A program made the translations under genes and the position numbers. Source: Arachnopeziza araneosa (lineage: Eukaryota; Ascomycota; Leotiomycetes; Helotiales; Arachnopezizaceae). From it: a DNA stretch of 64,000 bases. This document shows, piece after piece, positions 33,102-46,099 of this stretch (its first letter is position 1; each line of letters opens with the position of its first letter). The notes below the pieces were generated by a model. It was not told where the DNA came from, did no database searches, and saw only the letters and a program-made list of their open reading frames with translations. The stretch is taken from the NCBI GenBank assembly GCA_003988855.1, contig QYAI01000021.1, positions 186,001-250,000 of the forward strand, in the 5' to 3' direction.

Positions 33102-36100
33102 ATGGCTTCCGCCCCTGTCATCAATGGGTCCAATGGACTATCTGCCGCTCAGAAACTCATGCAGAAGCACGATGATGCTCACAACCCAACCATCGAAGAT
33201 GTCCCTGATGAGGATGACCTTCCTCTTGCTCATGGCGGCCCACCTACAACATCCAATGTTATTGAGGAGGCATCTGCGCCTGGATGGGTTCCTCCAATGT
33301 CATCAAAGGCTGCAGGCAAGCAGAAGGAAAATGCTACCGCCGAAAAACCACAGGCACCCATCATAGACACACAATCCGATGAATTGTTTCCTGGTCTAGG
33401 AGGAGCACCCAAGACTGTTCAGCCTACACAGACAACTCCGATCTGGGGCGCGAAGAAGCCTGCCAATGGGGCTGCTACGAATGGCTCATCCACTCCAACC
33501 TCTGGTGTTAACACTCCGGCCCGTACCAGTCAGCCAACTTCCCGTGGCGCTCCGCAATCTTTGGCCGGCCAAATTCAAGCACCACTTCTTGTTCTTCAGA
33601 AACAAGATGTGCTTCCTCGAAATCAGCTCAAAAAGCCATTGCCTGAGATCATTAAGGATATCAACAAGAAACTCCGCACAAATTTAACCGTCACAACAAG
33701 AGAAGGGGGAGTTCTAGAGGTTAGGGATTCCAGCAACCAAAAGGAATCTCTGAAGCAGCAAGCAATTCGTGATTTAGGGAATCAGATTGGGGCCAAGGTT
33801 AATATCCGTGAAAATCTTGACAATTATAGCTAATGTGAAGCAGAAATCTGTGAAGGTTTCGATACCTCGATCAGCGAGAGCCCACATTATCGGAAAGCAG
33901 GGTTCAACAATCAAGTCGCTGCAGGAAGCATCTGGAGCTCGTATACAAATGCCTAAAACCGAGGACATACCAGGGGAAGTTGATGAAGACGACGATATGA
34001 TCGATATTATTGTGGAAGGAAATGCCATGTCAATTTCACTGGCCAAGAAGGAAATTGGTAAGATTACTAATGAACGGACTCCGACCATCAATACCAAGCT
34101 CCGTAATATTCCTGCTGAATTCTATCCCTTCATTACTGGCGAGCGTGCTGCTGCTGTTGATACTTTGGAGAAGACGCATGGAGTTCAAGTTCGAGTCCCC
34201 CCGCATCACACTTGGAGTGCTCAACCTCCGCCTCAAAGACCATCCGCTGGTCAGTTGCCAAGGTTTGTGCCTACACCCGGTGACAACCATATTACTATCG
34301 CGGGTGACCGTGCCGCTGTTCAATCGGCCAAAGCAGAGATCGAGCAATTAACCGAACAGCTACGACAGCAGCTTACGCTGGAGCAATTCATGGTAAACAA
34401 TTCGCAGCACCAGTTTGTTATTGGAAAGCAAGGAGTGTCTCCTCAGGAATTCTTCGACAAGACTGGATGTGGTATTATTTTGCCAAGTGATAATCATGAA
34501 GATCAGATCACTGTTGTTGGACCTGCCGACCGTATCGAGGCTGCCATGGATTATGCCATGGATCTAGCTAGTAGCATGAACACGTCAGTTTTGGATATTT
34601 CAAGACAGCACCGCAGCGCTCCAGATGGTGCCCGGATGCACGCTCGGAATATCACTCAATATCTGCGTGATCGCAAAGAGATTGAGAGATTGGGAGCTTT
34701 GCATCAGCTGCATATTGTAACGCCAATTGATCCTCAAGGAGCTTCTCCTTGGGAAATCTTCTACCGAAGCGAAAACAGCAAGACAGCAACTCGGGCTCAG
34801 AATGAAATTGGTAACATTGTCAATGCTCATCCTCCATCGAGAATGGCGACTGTACCCGTGGATCCATTCTTCCATGCTTATCTAAGGAAGGAAATTAACC
34901 CACGAGTAAAGAAAGATTACGGCGTACATATGGTTATTCCAACCCCTGCTGAGACCGAAGCTCCTATTCTTCTCGTTTTCGAGGGAGATGACGGACTACA
35001 ACCCGAATATCAGATTCCCCGAGACAAGCCTACATCGGAAGATATTAGAGCTTTTCAACAAGGCCTTGAGGACGCTCGACAACATATCCTAGAGATCATC
35101 AGTAAACAAGCACAAATCAAGGAAACGGAGATTGAGGTGCCAAAAATGTAAGTTCGATGATTCTAGTAGATTATAGAGCTGATTTCCTAGTTTCCACGAA
35201 AAATTACGCAGATACATCCAGAAAGAACAACAAGAAAACCGTGCAGCTGATGATATCCCTGTTCGTGTCTTTGTTAGCGGCACCACTTTGACAATGCGTG
35301 GTCCCGCTCCTGCTGTCGATAGCTTGGCAACAAAAGTCAACGAGTTTATTGCGCAGGCTATCGAGGATGAAAAAGAACGAGGCTTCACCATGTCCTTTGA
35401 CTTTCCACAAAAGCATGCCAACCAGTTAATTGGCAAAGGCGGAAGCAACATTCGAGACCTTCGAGACAGGTTTGATGTTGAGATTAATGTCAATGACGGA
35501 GTAGTTGAGTTAAAAGGCCCCCAAGCCAAGGCTGAAGCTGCCAAAAGCCACATTTCCGCTCTAGGTAGGCAGTGGGCTGATGAAGCAACCTATGTCTTAA
35601 AAGTTGACCCTCAATTCCACCGCGAGTTGATTGGTGCTGGAGGCGCGACAATCAACAAGCTACAGACAAAATACAAGGTTCAGATCCAGTTCCCGCGATC
35701 TAAGATAGTCAAAGATGACCAATCAAATGCTGACGCAGGAAGTGAGGTCGGGCGACGTGGTGGCCGTCGGGAGCAGGAGCCGGACGAGGTTATTGTCAAG
35801 GGTCCTAAGAAAGGTGCTGATGCTGCGAGAGATGAAATCCTCGAGTACCTTCAGCATTTGAAGGATAACTCTCACACTGCCGGTGTTTCTGTACAAGTCG
35901 GTCAAATTCCCTCTTTGATTGGCCAGCGAGGTGCCGCTATGGAAGAAATTCGACAGCTTTCGGGAGCGAGAATCGACATCCCCAATGCTAAAGATGTTAG
36001 CGACCCATCAACGAGAGTAGAGATCAAGATCAAAGGAGAGAAGGCACAAGTCGCAAAGGCGAAGAAATTAATTGAAGAAAAAAGAGATCTCTTCGACCAG

Positions 36101-37224
36101 ACTATCACCAAGACCCTAGAGGTTGATAAGAAACATCATAGGGCGTTGATTGGTCCTGGAGGTAAGTAACCCATCTTTCCAATATTTCCAAAACTGATTT
36201 TCCAGGCTCTATCCTCCGAGATATCATCGTCAATGCGGGAGGTTCTGACGACCGCAGAGAACTTGCCCGCACAGTCCAGTTTCCCAAGGCTGAAGCTGAA
36301 GGCAATTCTATTAAGGTTGAAGGAAAGTCAGATGTCGTTAACAAAATTGTCGCAGCCATGGAGAAGATTGTTGCCGAGCGTGAAAATCAAACAAGTGCTG
36401 CCATTGCTGTCCCAACTGACAAGCACCGCTCTCTCATTGGCCGAGGTGGAGAGACGAAGAAGGAGCTAGAGGCCAAATTCAAGGTGTCGATTGATATTCC
36501 GAGACAAGGGAGTGGAGATACAACAATCAAAATAACTGGGCTGCCGGTGGATGTTGAGAAAGCTCAGTCCCACATCCTCGACCTCGTCAAGGAACAAGAA
36601 GGTGAAACCATTCAGGTTCCTCGAAAGATTCACCACAGCATCTCTGATAATGGCCAATTCTTCCGACGCCTTCGAAATGATCACCAAGTCACAGTGGATC
36701 ATTCGGGTCATAAGATCCCACCAAAGCCAACACCCCCAGCACGGGCTAACAATGGTGCTCTCCCTCTGATCACCGATGACGCAGGTACAACGGCCGATGC
36801 CCATACTTTCTCAACAACCAGCGTTGCAGACATTGACGGTGATATTCCTTGGGTTCTCCGTGGCTCACCTGAAAATCTCGCTAAGGCCAAAACCAGCCTA
36901 GCAGCAGCCATAGAGCAAGCATTGAAGCAATCCACGACTGGATATTTAGTCCTCTCTGACCCACACACATACAGATACGTCATCGGCCAAGGCGGAAGCA
37001 AGGTAACCAGCATTCGCAAAGCCACTGGCTGCAAGATTACCGTTCCTCGTGATCAAGCTCGAGACGAAGCCATCGAAATCGTTGGAAGCGCCGAGGGTGT
37101 CGAGAAAGCAAAGGATCTGATCCTCCAGGCCGTGAAGGAGGGTAGAGCTGCTACCAGTGGTGGTCCTAAGGGAGGCGTGAACGGTTCTCGAACCAACGGT
37201 AATGGGAACGTTAGCTGGGAATAG
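33102..37224 (+). CDS. SCP160: Multi-KH RNA-binding protein, vigilin/Scp160 homologue
   Basis: Polyribosome- and ER-associated RNA-binding protein made of many KH domains. Exons 33102-33797, 33841-35147, 35191-36161 and 36206-37224 join in phase to 1330 residues (yeast Scp160 is about 1220). The N-terminal ~160 residues are Pro/Thr/Ala-rich and disordered, with FPGLGGAPK. At least seven KH loops with intact GxxG are visible: IIGKQGS, LIGKGGSN, LIGAGGAT, LIGQRGAA, LIGPGGS, LIGRGGET and VIGQGGSK. VIGKQGVS and degenerate copies such as ITGERAAA mark further domains. The first intron is very short (33798-33840, 43 nt) with its branch site GCTAAT only a few bases from the acceptor. The C-terminus is Gly/Asn-rich. 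Confidence 0.93.
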
Positions 37225-37730
37225 ATACCCTAGGGAAATGGGAAATTCTAGGATCAACATTTGGGTTGAGAAGAATGAAGTGCTTCTTGGTAGCACCTTA
37301 GCGGCAGTGTCTTGATTATCAACGGCGTTGCGTGCTAAGGTGTTTATATGTTCGTTACTCATTTATGCATCTGCGAGGTCGTCAAAAGTAGCAGCAGCAG
37401 CGGTTTACATGCTGGCAGAGTCATGGACGAAAGAAAAAAACAAAAAGGTTGATGCTCTGATCTAAAGGCTTTGGTGCCTCAGCATTGTTATATAGTTATC
37501 CTCTTCTAGTCAAATTATGCAACTGGGCTATGTTCTATCGTCGCCTATACAATATCATTAATCCTGGGCCTTGCATATCTTACTGATGAACAGAAACAAC
37601 CTCGTTAACTGTTTTTATGCATTGTGAAGGAACTCTGTTACAAACCAAACCATCCCTTCTCAAAAACACAGTTCTCAAGTAATACTCTCATGTCAACAAA
37701 ATAAGCGAAGAAGCTATCAACACCTTGTCA
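37225..37730. other. Convergent intergenic region
   Basis: About 0.5 kb between the stop codons of vigilin (+) and the RING gene (-). Includes (CAG)n-like GCAGCAGCAG near 37390. No coding signal. Confidence 0.5.
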
Positions 37731-40651
37731 TCACAAACCACCCAGTCCCCGTCCATCGTCAGCAACTCTCCTTCTCCTTACTGCATTTCTTCTTCTCCTA
37801 AGCGCTCTTAGATAAGCTGCTTCGACCTCGGGAGGATTATACGGCCTACGCAGAATTCTCCGCGTATCAGTCCGCATAGCTTCAGCACGCTCGGCAGCCA
37901 TCTGCGGCAGCGGAAATCTCATATCTAGATACGCCTGCGTTATTCTGCTCGCCCAGCTCTCGACATATTGATTCCCGGGCCTAGGTGCCAGCGTTGCTGG
38001 CGTGTTGGCCCGGAATAGCATCGCGTACCAGGGCAGATAGTCCATGTTTTCGATGAGTGACAAGGCGTAGACGCTCTCCCGGATGCGATAATCTCGTGCG
38101 TCTGGATGCGGATCATTGATTTCAGGGACATCGTACCTGTCGCTCTGATCCTGATTGGCGTTGAGCTGGTGGACGACAGATGCTGCATGATCCCAGCCAA
38201 ATATGTTGTGGGCAAAATTATCTGCCTGTGAGTTCAAGCCTAATCTTTGCCAATTGAGGTCGGGAAATTGGCGGCAAACGGGACACCGCTGTAGATACCT
38301 CCCTGGAGCATCCCAGTACTCGAAAATGCACCTCATATGAAACCTGTGATCACCATGTAGCTCAATGATGGTGCTTTTAGAGCCTTGGTCAGCTTCAAAG
38401 TTCTGCTTACAGATTGGGCAGGCCCGCAAATCTGTCTCAGGCGGCAAGTCCGCCATGTTCAAAGGGGTAAATCCGAATAGATCTTTGACCACACGAATGT
38501 ATGCGGTCCGATAAGTAGGCCGATCTGGGTCTTCAAGGTCCGGTAAATTAGTGACGTTGTGATTGAAACTTGTTACTATATAGGTTAGCCTATATAAAAT
38601 CCAGTTCAGATGACTTGGATCGTAAGAGAAATAAGTCCTGTTGACCATGGGCACTCAAGTTGGCCAAATTCAAGTCTTGAATGATAAGAATGAGGCTAGA
38701 AACTTACTTGCCGCTTGCAGCCATTCGTTTCCTATCTTTTTACTATCGTACAACTGGTATATGGCGGCCCTTACAGCCATCAGTCCAGCCGCACATTGTA
38801 GGTTAACAATAAAATTTACCATGGTCTGAAGTAACACCAATCTCTAAATAATCGGAAATTGCGTCGTTGACGGTTCTATAGATGGATTAGTGTGTGGTTA
38901 CGATTACCTAGAGAGAAAACTAAAGAGCTGGTTTCCAAGCTCTGTCTTCTCATCTCGGCAAACAAAAATTGAGTATGGGAATAAATCTTACTGTGAGAGA
39001 AATATCCCCCAAGATCTTGTGGAGGAATCTTTCGATAGTGAGGCATGCTTCGCTGTCGATTGGCGTAGCGAAGGTTACCCACTTGAGATTTCTACCAGTC
39101 GCGTCCCTGGCTAAGTGGGTAGCTATTAGGTCGGCAAAACCTCTGTCACCTGTCACCTGTCTCTCGTCCATGAGAGATACTTGCTTATCGATTAACTTGT
39201 CTTCAATGTGCTCCACATTCAAAGCGTTTTCGAATGAAGTCTCCTTCAGCAAGAGGTCAAGAAGTAACCGTTCGAAAGGATGGTTAGACAAGAGGAAATC
39301 TAGGCGCTACACATGTGGGTCAATGATTCTTCTTTTACTGAAAGAACGTAGCAATACCTGATCCATGATATGAGGTAATGAAATGCTCGAATTAATGATA
39401 TTGTGCTGAAATCGATTAATCCTCTCCGTAGGAGAATCTGACGGCTGTGGTGGGACATCCTGGCCGACACGCGGAACAATCCAAGGTAACGGAGCACTAG
39501 ATCACGACGGAATTAGCACTTTTTCACTAATTGAATATTTTGGGAGAGGAGGAAGAATGTCGCTAGGAGAGGGGATACCGACTAAGCTACAGTAGCGACA
39601 TCCTCGAGAATATTCAGGATAATATTTCTAGAGTCGTCTATCCATCCAAGTGCACCTGCGAGTGGATCTCCTGCTCGCGTGTTATAACTATCTCCTCCTT
39701 TTGCAGGGGAATCATTCAATTCAGTTTCGAGCAAACCTCTGCCCACTAGAAGGATGTTCAAAATCAGCGTTGAATCCTGCTGCAAAAGATGCAGGTACAA
39801 TGATTAGAGCGGAATATATCAACAGAAGAATATTTTAAGCCAATCCAACCCGGATGACATGGTGAAAAGATGGAAATAGAATCCGAGAGAACCTACACGA
39901 ATATATGCGTACAAAGGTAAAAAATACCTTTCTATCAAACCCCCCATCAGCACTTGTAATGAGCCCATGATAGTGCAGAAGTCTTATGAAGTTTCTTCTT
40001 AGAGCCCACTCCTGTCCCAGGTGTGGGCTCCGATCTGGATTATTCTTGTGATTTATCGCGAGGTTCAGTCCTTCTTTAGTAGGCAGACGAATAACTAGTT
40101 GCATCAGGAATTAGCATACTTCTTCAAGCCTGTCTCAAGAATAGTAGAAAAATGAAAATTTTGTCTGGTCTATACAATAGATATGTAAGAATATTTGCTA
40201 TCCAGTCGCTTGCAAGAAAAACAAATAGAAAATGCTTACGTCGGGCCTGCCCTTCGTCGAGAAATCGGTTGAGTAGCTTGAGTGAATTTGCTGCCCGCCA
40301 ATACGAGAGTAGCTTCTGTAACTTGTCAAATGCAGGCCGGCTTGGGTAGTCTTCTCTACGTAAATTCTGGATGAGCGATATGACGCCCGTTAACTGATCG
40401 GAACAATCGATATAGGCTCCGGGATGATGGTGCATTGGATCTGTTACTATGGCCGTGCTGCTGGCAGAGCCGCCGGCCGTTGCGGTATCGGGATTTAACA
40501 TCGACGCATAGTGATTTTCTATATCACCTTTGATATCCTTGACGATTTGTGGGTTCTGTGTGTAAAAGGGCTGGGAAAAATGGTCTTGCTCGAGTCTCTT
40601 CACACCTGCCGAAGAGAGATCGTAGACTCCGGCAGTTATTCCGGGCTCCAT
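37731..40651 (-). CDS. Hypothetical protein with C-terminal RING-H2 finger (single-gene model)
   Basis: Multi-exon minus-strand gene with a RING-H2 zinc finger, hence possibly a ubiquitin ligase. The model 40240-40651, 39928-40094, 39591-39779, 39358-39459, 38992-39306, 38708-38843, 37731-38575 is in phase throughout and gives about 721 residues. The first ~390 residues match no family I recognise (start MEPGITAGVYDLSSAG; later RLDFLLSNHPFERLLLDLLL). The RING is CPICKQNF...ELHGDHRFHMRCIFEYW...CPVC, at roughly residues 495-550; the spacing fits C3H2C3. The C-terminus is Arg-rich (LRALRRRRNAVRRRR). Weak points: the acceptor before 39459, and the joins at 38843 and 38575. The latter has a good GCTAAC branch site. 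Alternative: an upstream gene ending at 38816 and a RING gene starting at ATG 38822, but these would overlap. Confidence 0.5.
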
Positions 40652-41438
40652 GTTGTTAATATCTCAGTATGGCTATGTGTTGCCTGAGTTGAAATTGTAA
40701 GGCGTTACGTCGAAGAAAAATTCACCATGTGGTAAAGAGGCTTTTCTTGTTCAAAACTACCTTACGAGTCGGCATAAAGAGCAATGCCAGGGCCGGAAAC
40801 AGCCATGAACAAAATGATTGTCTGGCTGAAAGCAGATGGAAACCTCTTTCATTGGAGGCAGCGATATCATCCAATCAAATGAAGGTGCGGTTATTCAACA
40901 TTAAATTCAAGTGCGATTTACTAACAACTTCTACGTTCTTAAGACGTACCCTCCTATTTGGCGAGGTGCTTTTGAGACTGGTTTGTTTGCACAATTCTGA
41001 TTGCAAATCTGAAAGTAGGCGGGGTATAAGAGATGATAAGAGAGAACGAAGCATGAAATCAGGAAGGAGAAAATATATCCTGAAGACTGACTAACCTTCA
41101 ATTACTGGGAGGTTTCGGGAAAATAACCAATTGCATAAGTAACTTACCACCCGCGTACACTCAGCAAAGCAGTTCAAAGAAACATTTAACAGTTATCAAA
41201 TACTCGAATACCAAAACATCCTCATACAACAAGATGAAATTTATTCATATAGTCCGACATTTTTGCGCAGAGCTATCTTCATTTGCAAACAAATTCCGAG
41301 GGGTAATCATATCAATAAGATCCTAAAACTCCCCTTATATGCTTGCTACTACAATCCAGCGTCTACTAAGAGCAAATTTTCATTTTCAGTACAGTCAGGG
41401 TATGGCTGAATGGACCAAGTGAGAAATTCGAATGTTCT
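40652..41438. other. Intergenic region between two minus-strand genes
   Basis: Promoter side of the RING gene and 3' flank of the Ysc84-like gene. The + frame at 40729-41094 begins with GTG, has no ATG start, and was not accepted. Confidence 0.5.
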
Positions 41439-42816
41439 CTATTTCTTCATCTCGACATAATTCGCTGGGAAGATGCCAGAACGGGTACCGATGATACCGG
41501 TCCTAATTTATCGTTAGAAAACTATATCAGAGTGGAGAGGAGAAAACATACCACCAGTCATTCGTACTATCAGTTTTCTTCGTTACCTGAATTACATCGC
41601 CTTTCTTGAACCCCAAGTCACCTGGCTGGTCTGCATCAAAAGTAAACAGTGCCACCGCCTCGTCCGCTCTCAAGCTCCCAGTCTTGCTCTGAAACATGGG
41701 TTTAGGCGCTGCTGGTCTTCCTGGTCCGACCTTACCACTACCTGTAGAAGGACTGCGTGGAGAGTCAGAGTAGACATAGTCTTCATTTCCTCTGCCAGCT
41801 CCAGCACCAAACTTGCTGACTCGGGAAGCACCCCCCGTTGGCGTACGGTCATAGATATCATCTGCCCAAGTACTGGCGCGCTTCGGTCGGTCGTTGTACA
41901 CGTAGTCAGAATTATTACCTCCGTTTATACTGCCAGTACGATCTCTCCGGACGCCTTCACCCATCGCGCTGCCCCTCCGACCTTCCCATACTACATCGTC
42001 ATGTCTATCATCATATACTGGAATATCGTTGTAAGCCGCATCTTCTCCAGTTGAAACACCCGCAAAAACCCTCGAGTTCAAGATGTCCATGAGTGGTTGG
42101 GCTGCTGGAGGGGGTCGTACCGATCCCGTCAAAAGCTGAGTGGCTGTAAATCGTGTTCCATATAGCTTCTCATTTGCATCTCTTCGCTCGATGATTGCGC
42201 TCCCTTCCAAGCTGACACCTGCAAACAAACCCTTAGTTTTGCTGTAACTGAATACGCCAGCTACGCCCTTTAAACTTGCAGCACCGGCAGCTTCGGCATT
42301 TCGTCCTACTGGCCCAGCGGCTATGGAGACATTGCCACCCAGTGTAAGTGAACCAGCTTGTGAGAATGTCCGTACTGCCGCGGCATCGTTCAGAATGAAT
42401 ACGAAGTCGGTAAGCTCAAAGCCAATTTGTCCTCCGAATCCGGCTCCACCGGTTCCGATAGCTGAGGGAGCGCTCCATGTTCCGTCTGGTAACCTCGCAA
42501 CAACAACACCGTTACCGTATCTTGCTGAGCCGAGAAACCCTGCTTTGATAACTGTGAGAATGGCAAGTCCCTGGCGCTCCGATTAGACAATCTTTCACCT
42601 CCAAGGGACAAGGATGGTCACCTTTGCATTTGCAAGCACTTGTGGAGGAATAATCTTATCTGGACCGAATGCCTGGCGAGGATCGACAAAGGATGTTAGA
42701 ATCTTTCCGCATTTCTTGCATTCCGCTATTGAGCACCGGATCAGCTGGAGCTTCGACATCTCTCTGGGCGCAGACTTACACGCCATAGACGACGGAAGAG
42801 GATTGTGAATCCCCAT
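41439..42816 (-). CDS. LSB3: Ysc84/Lsb3-like actin-binding SH3 protein
   Basis: SYLF-SH3 protein that binds actin and membranes at endocytic patches (Ysc84/Lsb3 in yeast, SH3YL1 in animals). Minus-strand exons 42780-42816, 42622-42725, 41552-42570 and 41439-41502 join in phase to 407 residues. The SYLF (Ysc84) domain spans about 1-220: KKCGKILTSFVDP, VLANAKGLAILTVIKAGF, PSAIGTGGAGFGGQIGFE, LGGNVSIAAGPVGRNAE. A linker with repeated DYVY[ND]DRP / DYVYSDSP tyrosine motifs follows. The C-terminal SH3 is ALFTFDADQPGDLGFKKGD...NDWWTGIIGTRSGIFPANYVE. The SH3 domain is split by the last intron. The long central exon lacks an early Met, so it is easy to miss in simple ORF scans. Divergent from SFT1 over about 630 bp. 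Confidence 0.92.
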
Positions 42817-43450
42817 GATGTCAAGCTTCCTGAGGTTCTAATGTTACAAGGACGAGAGGAAGAATCGGAAGGTTCGTAGGCGCCTGATAGCTTTCAGTCC
42901 GACTTGGTGGGGGTTTTAGCGCTTGGATTGCCAAGGCTGTTAACGCTGGAGGGATTGGAGAGTCACCGACGAAGGGGAAAAGGGACTCAGAACAATCCAA
43001 GTGGTGGAGAACAAGTTCTTCAATGGAGAGCAGAAGAGGAATCAGGGTGATTATGTTCTTCGCAAGCTGTTGAGAAGCATATTTCAAAGATGATGTCGTC
43101 AAGCCACCAGTTGTGGCTGAGCAGCCTTTCCACGCGGACTTTAGCTGTGCCGAGCCGATCCTGCACCAAACTATCGGAACCATTTTGGGACGTCGACGAG
43201 GTGGTGCCGTGGTACTGGCTTCAGACTTTACTTTTTCCCTTGGATTTCAAGACGATCAATCCCATTCCACGAGGCCTTTGCATATCCAAGAAACGCTTTG
43301 GGGCGTCGGCGCAAACAAAGCCCTGTTTGAAACTCAACCCTCCCTACCCACTACTCTTAAACCTCTCTCCAGACGCAACCCGCACCTCTTACACCAACCT
43401 CCCCACAAGATCCTCAGCACACGAGCAATACAACTTTAACAACTGGTACA
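42817..43450. promoter_or_regulatory. Divergent promoter, Ysc84-like (-) / SFT1 (+)
   Basis: 634 bp between start codons. Frames crossing it (43090-43458) are shadows. No specific sites were identified. Confidence 0.4.
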
Positions 43451-43800
43451 ATGTCTGACGCCTACGAGCGCGAGCGCCAGAACAACTCGCGGCTTTCCGA
43501 GCTCTCCGCGAAAGTTACAGCTTTGAGGGGCGTTACAGTAGACATCTATGACAATGCGAGAGCGCAGGATGTCATCGACAATACGGTAAGCATCTTTCCT
43601 CATGTCTTTCCATTTTGGTGTCAGGACTGATATCTCAACAGTCGGATACATTTACCTCCATGAGCGCGAATCTAAAGGGTTCGGCGGGAAGACTAGGACG
43701 CATGGCTGCGAGTGGGAACAAGGTGGCTATATTCAAGCTGTCGGGCATGATTATCGGCGCTGTATTGGTATTGTGGTTTATCTGGGGGCTGTTTGTATGA
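43451..43800 (+). CDS. SFT1: Golgi Qc-SNARE Sft1 (Bet1-like)
   Basis: Tail-anchored SNARE of intra-Golgi retrograde transport. Exons 43451-43585 and 43642-43800 give 97 residues, the right size for Sft1/Bet1-like SNAREs. The SNARE heptads run through RLSELSAKVTALRGVTVDIYDNARAQDVIDNT|SDTF, then SMSANLKGSAGRLGRMAASG. The central layer is the family's Gln/Asp region, but I did not assign the exact residue. A single C-terminal transmembrane helix (KLSGMIIGAVLVLWFIWGLFV) ends at the stop codon. Both exons are short, so simple ORF calls miss it. Convergent with the ArfGAP gene, also a Golgi traffic factor. Confidence 0.88.
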
Positions 43801-44056
43801 GCTGTGGGGTAGAGATGGTTGATTGATGGGACAAAATGAGTTCAAGAAGGCGTATATCATGACACATGGATATTGTATTGGATGTAAGACATACCACACT
43901 GCAGCATTATTTGGAGTTTGGGCAATTAGCTAAAGCATATGAGTTTTATGAACCAATATACTTCGATAATTATGCACCGCCATACTTGTCAATGAACTTG
44001 ACGGCTATGAGGCATGTCATGATCATACAACTTTTCAAATATCATGTCTATCTATA

Positions 44057-45807
44057 TCATTCCCAAACATTAGAGAATAAATCCTCACCTGTCGCGAATC
44101 CAGAAGTAGGTTTGGCTGGAGCTGTACCAGCGCCCGGTGTAACAGGAGCAGCACTACTCCAACCACCAAAGTCTTCATCCGCGCTGACCTTGGGTGGCCC
44201 ATTCTTTGCTGCAGAAAACCCGCCTCCGCCCCCCGGCACAATACTTTGGTTTGCTAAAGAACCCGAATTGGATCCCCACCCAAGGCCACCAGAACTCGCT
44301 TGTGGAGGGGCAGGTTTGGGAACTGTAGGGCTCGTTTTCACTGAGCCCCAAGCGTCGTTGGAGCCCCAGGCGTCGTTGTTCGCCCACCCAGTCATAGTAG
44401 GAGGAGATTGTGGCTTCGCTTGAGGAGCAGGTTGAGAAAGATTGAAAACGGAATTTTGTTGGACTGGGGGTGACGCGACGGTCTGCTTTGAGGGAGCAGG
44501 TGGTGCTGAGGGAGCGGCGAAATCAAAGAGATCTCCTAGTCCCGAGCTTGAGCTTGGATTTTGAATAGAAGGGGATATTCCAGGGGCAGAATCAAAGGCG
44601 CCGAAACCGCTGGAGGAACTGAAGCCTCGAGTTGGTTGCGGTGGTTGTACCGTAGGTTTCTGAGCAGGTTTCGTATCAAAGAAACTACCTCCACTAAGGT
44701 TGCCTGGTGGAGATGAAACTTGCGAAGTCGTTCTCTGGTGGCTAGAAATATTGCCAAGCCCTGAGAAAGCAGAGCTCTTTGGTTGAGCTTGAAATGTAGG
44801 TGATTTTGCACTACTGAAGCTTAGATTACTAAAGGCATCATTCATCCCTCCAAAGGATGATTGTTGGGGTGATTGCATGGGAGCTTGCATGCCGCCAAAG
44901 GATCCTTGAGAAGCATGAGATGGTTGTTGTGGGGGCTGTGGGGGCTGTGGTCTCGGAGCAGAGGCATAAAGAGAGAGAATGGATTGTTTAAGATCAGGGC
45001 GAGATTGAACGCCTGGTGTGGGAGCTGCACTTGAAGGTCGATTCTGAGGTGGAGCCTCGGTTCCAAAGAAGTCGAGTCCTAGTAAAGAATCCGCAGGTTT
45101 TGTTTGTTTAGGTGGAGTAGCTTCTGCCTTTGGTGCAGGTCTAGAAGCAGCAGGAATCGCCGAACTTGCTCTTGGGGGTGGTCCATCATCATCCCCAAAC
45201 AGATCTGGTTGCGGGATTCGTCTGACTTGAGATGGGCCAGATGCTGGACTTGCTGAGGCTCGTTGCGAAGTCGATCGCTCAATATTGTGTTTCTCCTTCA
45301 CCAAACTCAAGGGCACGTCGTCATCGCCCTCCGCATCCAGAGTTGCTGGATCAGGTATTGGCCCCTCCATCACCCATCGCTTCGATTCATACTTCGTTCT
45401 AATAAAGTTCTCGATCTTGGCCTCAGAGGGAACATGCCCCGGGGCTAGCTTTGCTTCCCAGTACTTGTTCGCTCTTGCATTTCCCCATTTCAACACACTT
45501 TGTAATTGCTCGTCTGTCCAGGCATCAAGATCAACCGATTTGACTCGACTAATGTGCGTGCCCATTCCTCGATGGATTCCAGAGCATCTGATGCAGACAA
45601 AGATGCCGAGATTCCAACTTGCCCATCTTGGATCTAGAGAAGTCAAACTGTAAGCTCCCAGAATTTCAAATACGGTGCCAACAACCTACGCTTATTCCTC
45701 TTGCAGTCCGCACACGTCTTATTCCCCTCCAATTTCAAAAGGCTCTTGATTGTCTGGGTATTTTGGGCAGCACGCTCTGCAGCCGGGTTTGGGGCCCTCC
45801 TCGACAT
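44057..45807 (-). CDS. AGE2: ArfGAP zinc-finger protein (Age2/SMAP-like)
   Basis: GTPase-activating protein for Arf, acting in vesicle transport from the trans-Golgi. Minus-strand exons 45690-45807 and 44057-45633 join in phase to 564 residues. The join gives CADCKRNK|HPRWASWNLG, which completes the CX2CX16CX2C zinc finger ending in CIRCSGIHRGMG with the catalytic Arg. ISRVKSVDLDAWTDEQLQ follows, as expected for Age2/SMAP. After about residue 140 the protein is Pro/Gln/Ser-rich and disordered with DLFGDDD, LLGLDFFG and DLFDFAA motifs. These resemble clathrin/adaptor-binding peptides. The C-terminus EDLFSNVWE is family-like, which argues against splicing at the GTGAGG just before it. Divergent from MsrB over 292 bp. 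Confidence 0.92.
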
Positions 45808-46099
45808 GATGACCGAAGAGATGTAATTAATTGTCGAAGGATGAGTTGCTGCGACTGGAATCTGTGTGCTGAATTACTATATTTGGGAGCCTTGATTCCA
45901 AATGCGTCGGCGCAGAAGTCTCGGGGGTGCGGATAGCGGGCGACGCAGGGATCTTTCATCATTGACGTCTGCACATGGCGGGGAGCAGCAGCTATTTGAA
46001 ATACCTCTGATGCTGAAAATGTCCCATAATCTCTAAGTATTCCAAACACTTTCCTTTTGCACCGCTGCACCTCCCGTTTCCTTTCCCTACAAATACCTG
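45808..46099. promoter_or_regulatory. Divergent promoter, AGE2 (-) / MsrB (+)
   Basis: 292 bp between start codons serve both genes. No individual elements identified. Confidence 0.45.

Noticed and set aside
40729..41094. 121-codon + strand frame
   Set aside because: It starts with GTG, has no in-frame ATG of use, and shows no family resemblance or splice partners.
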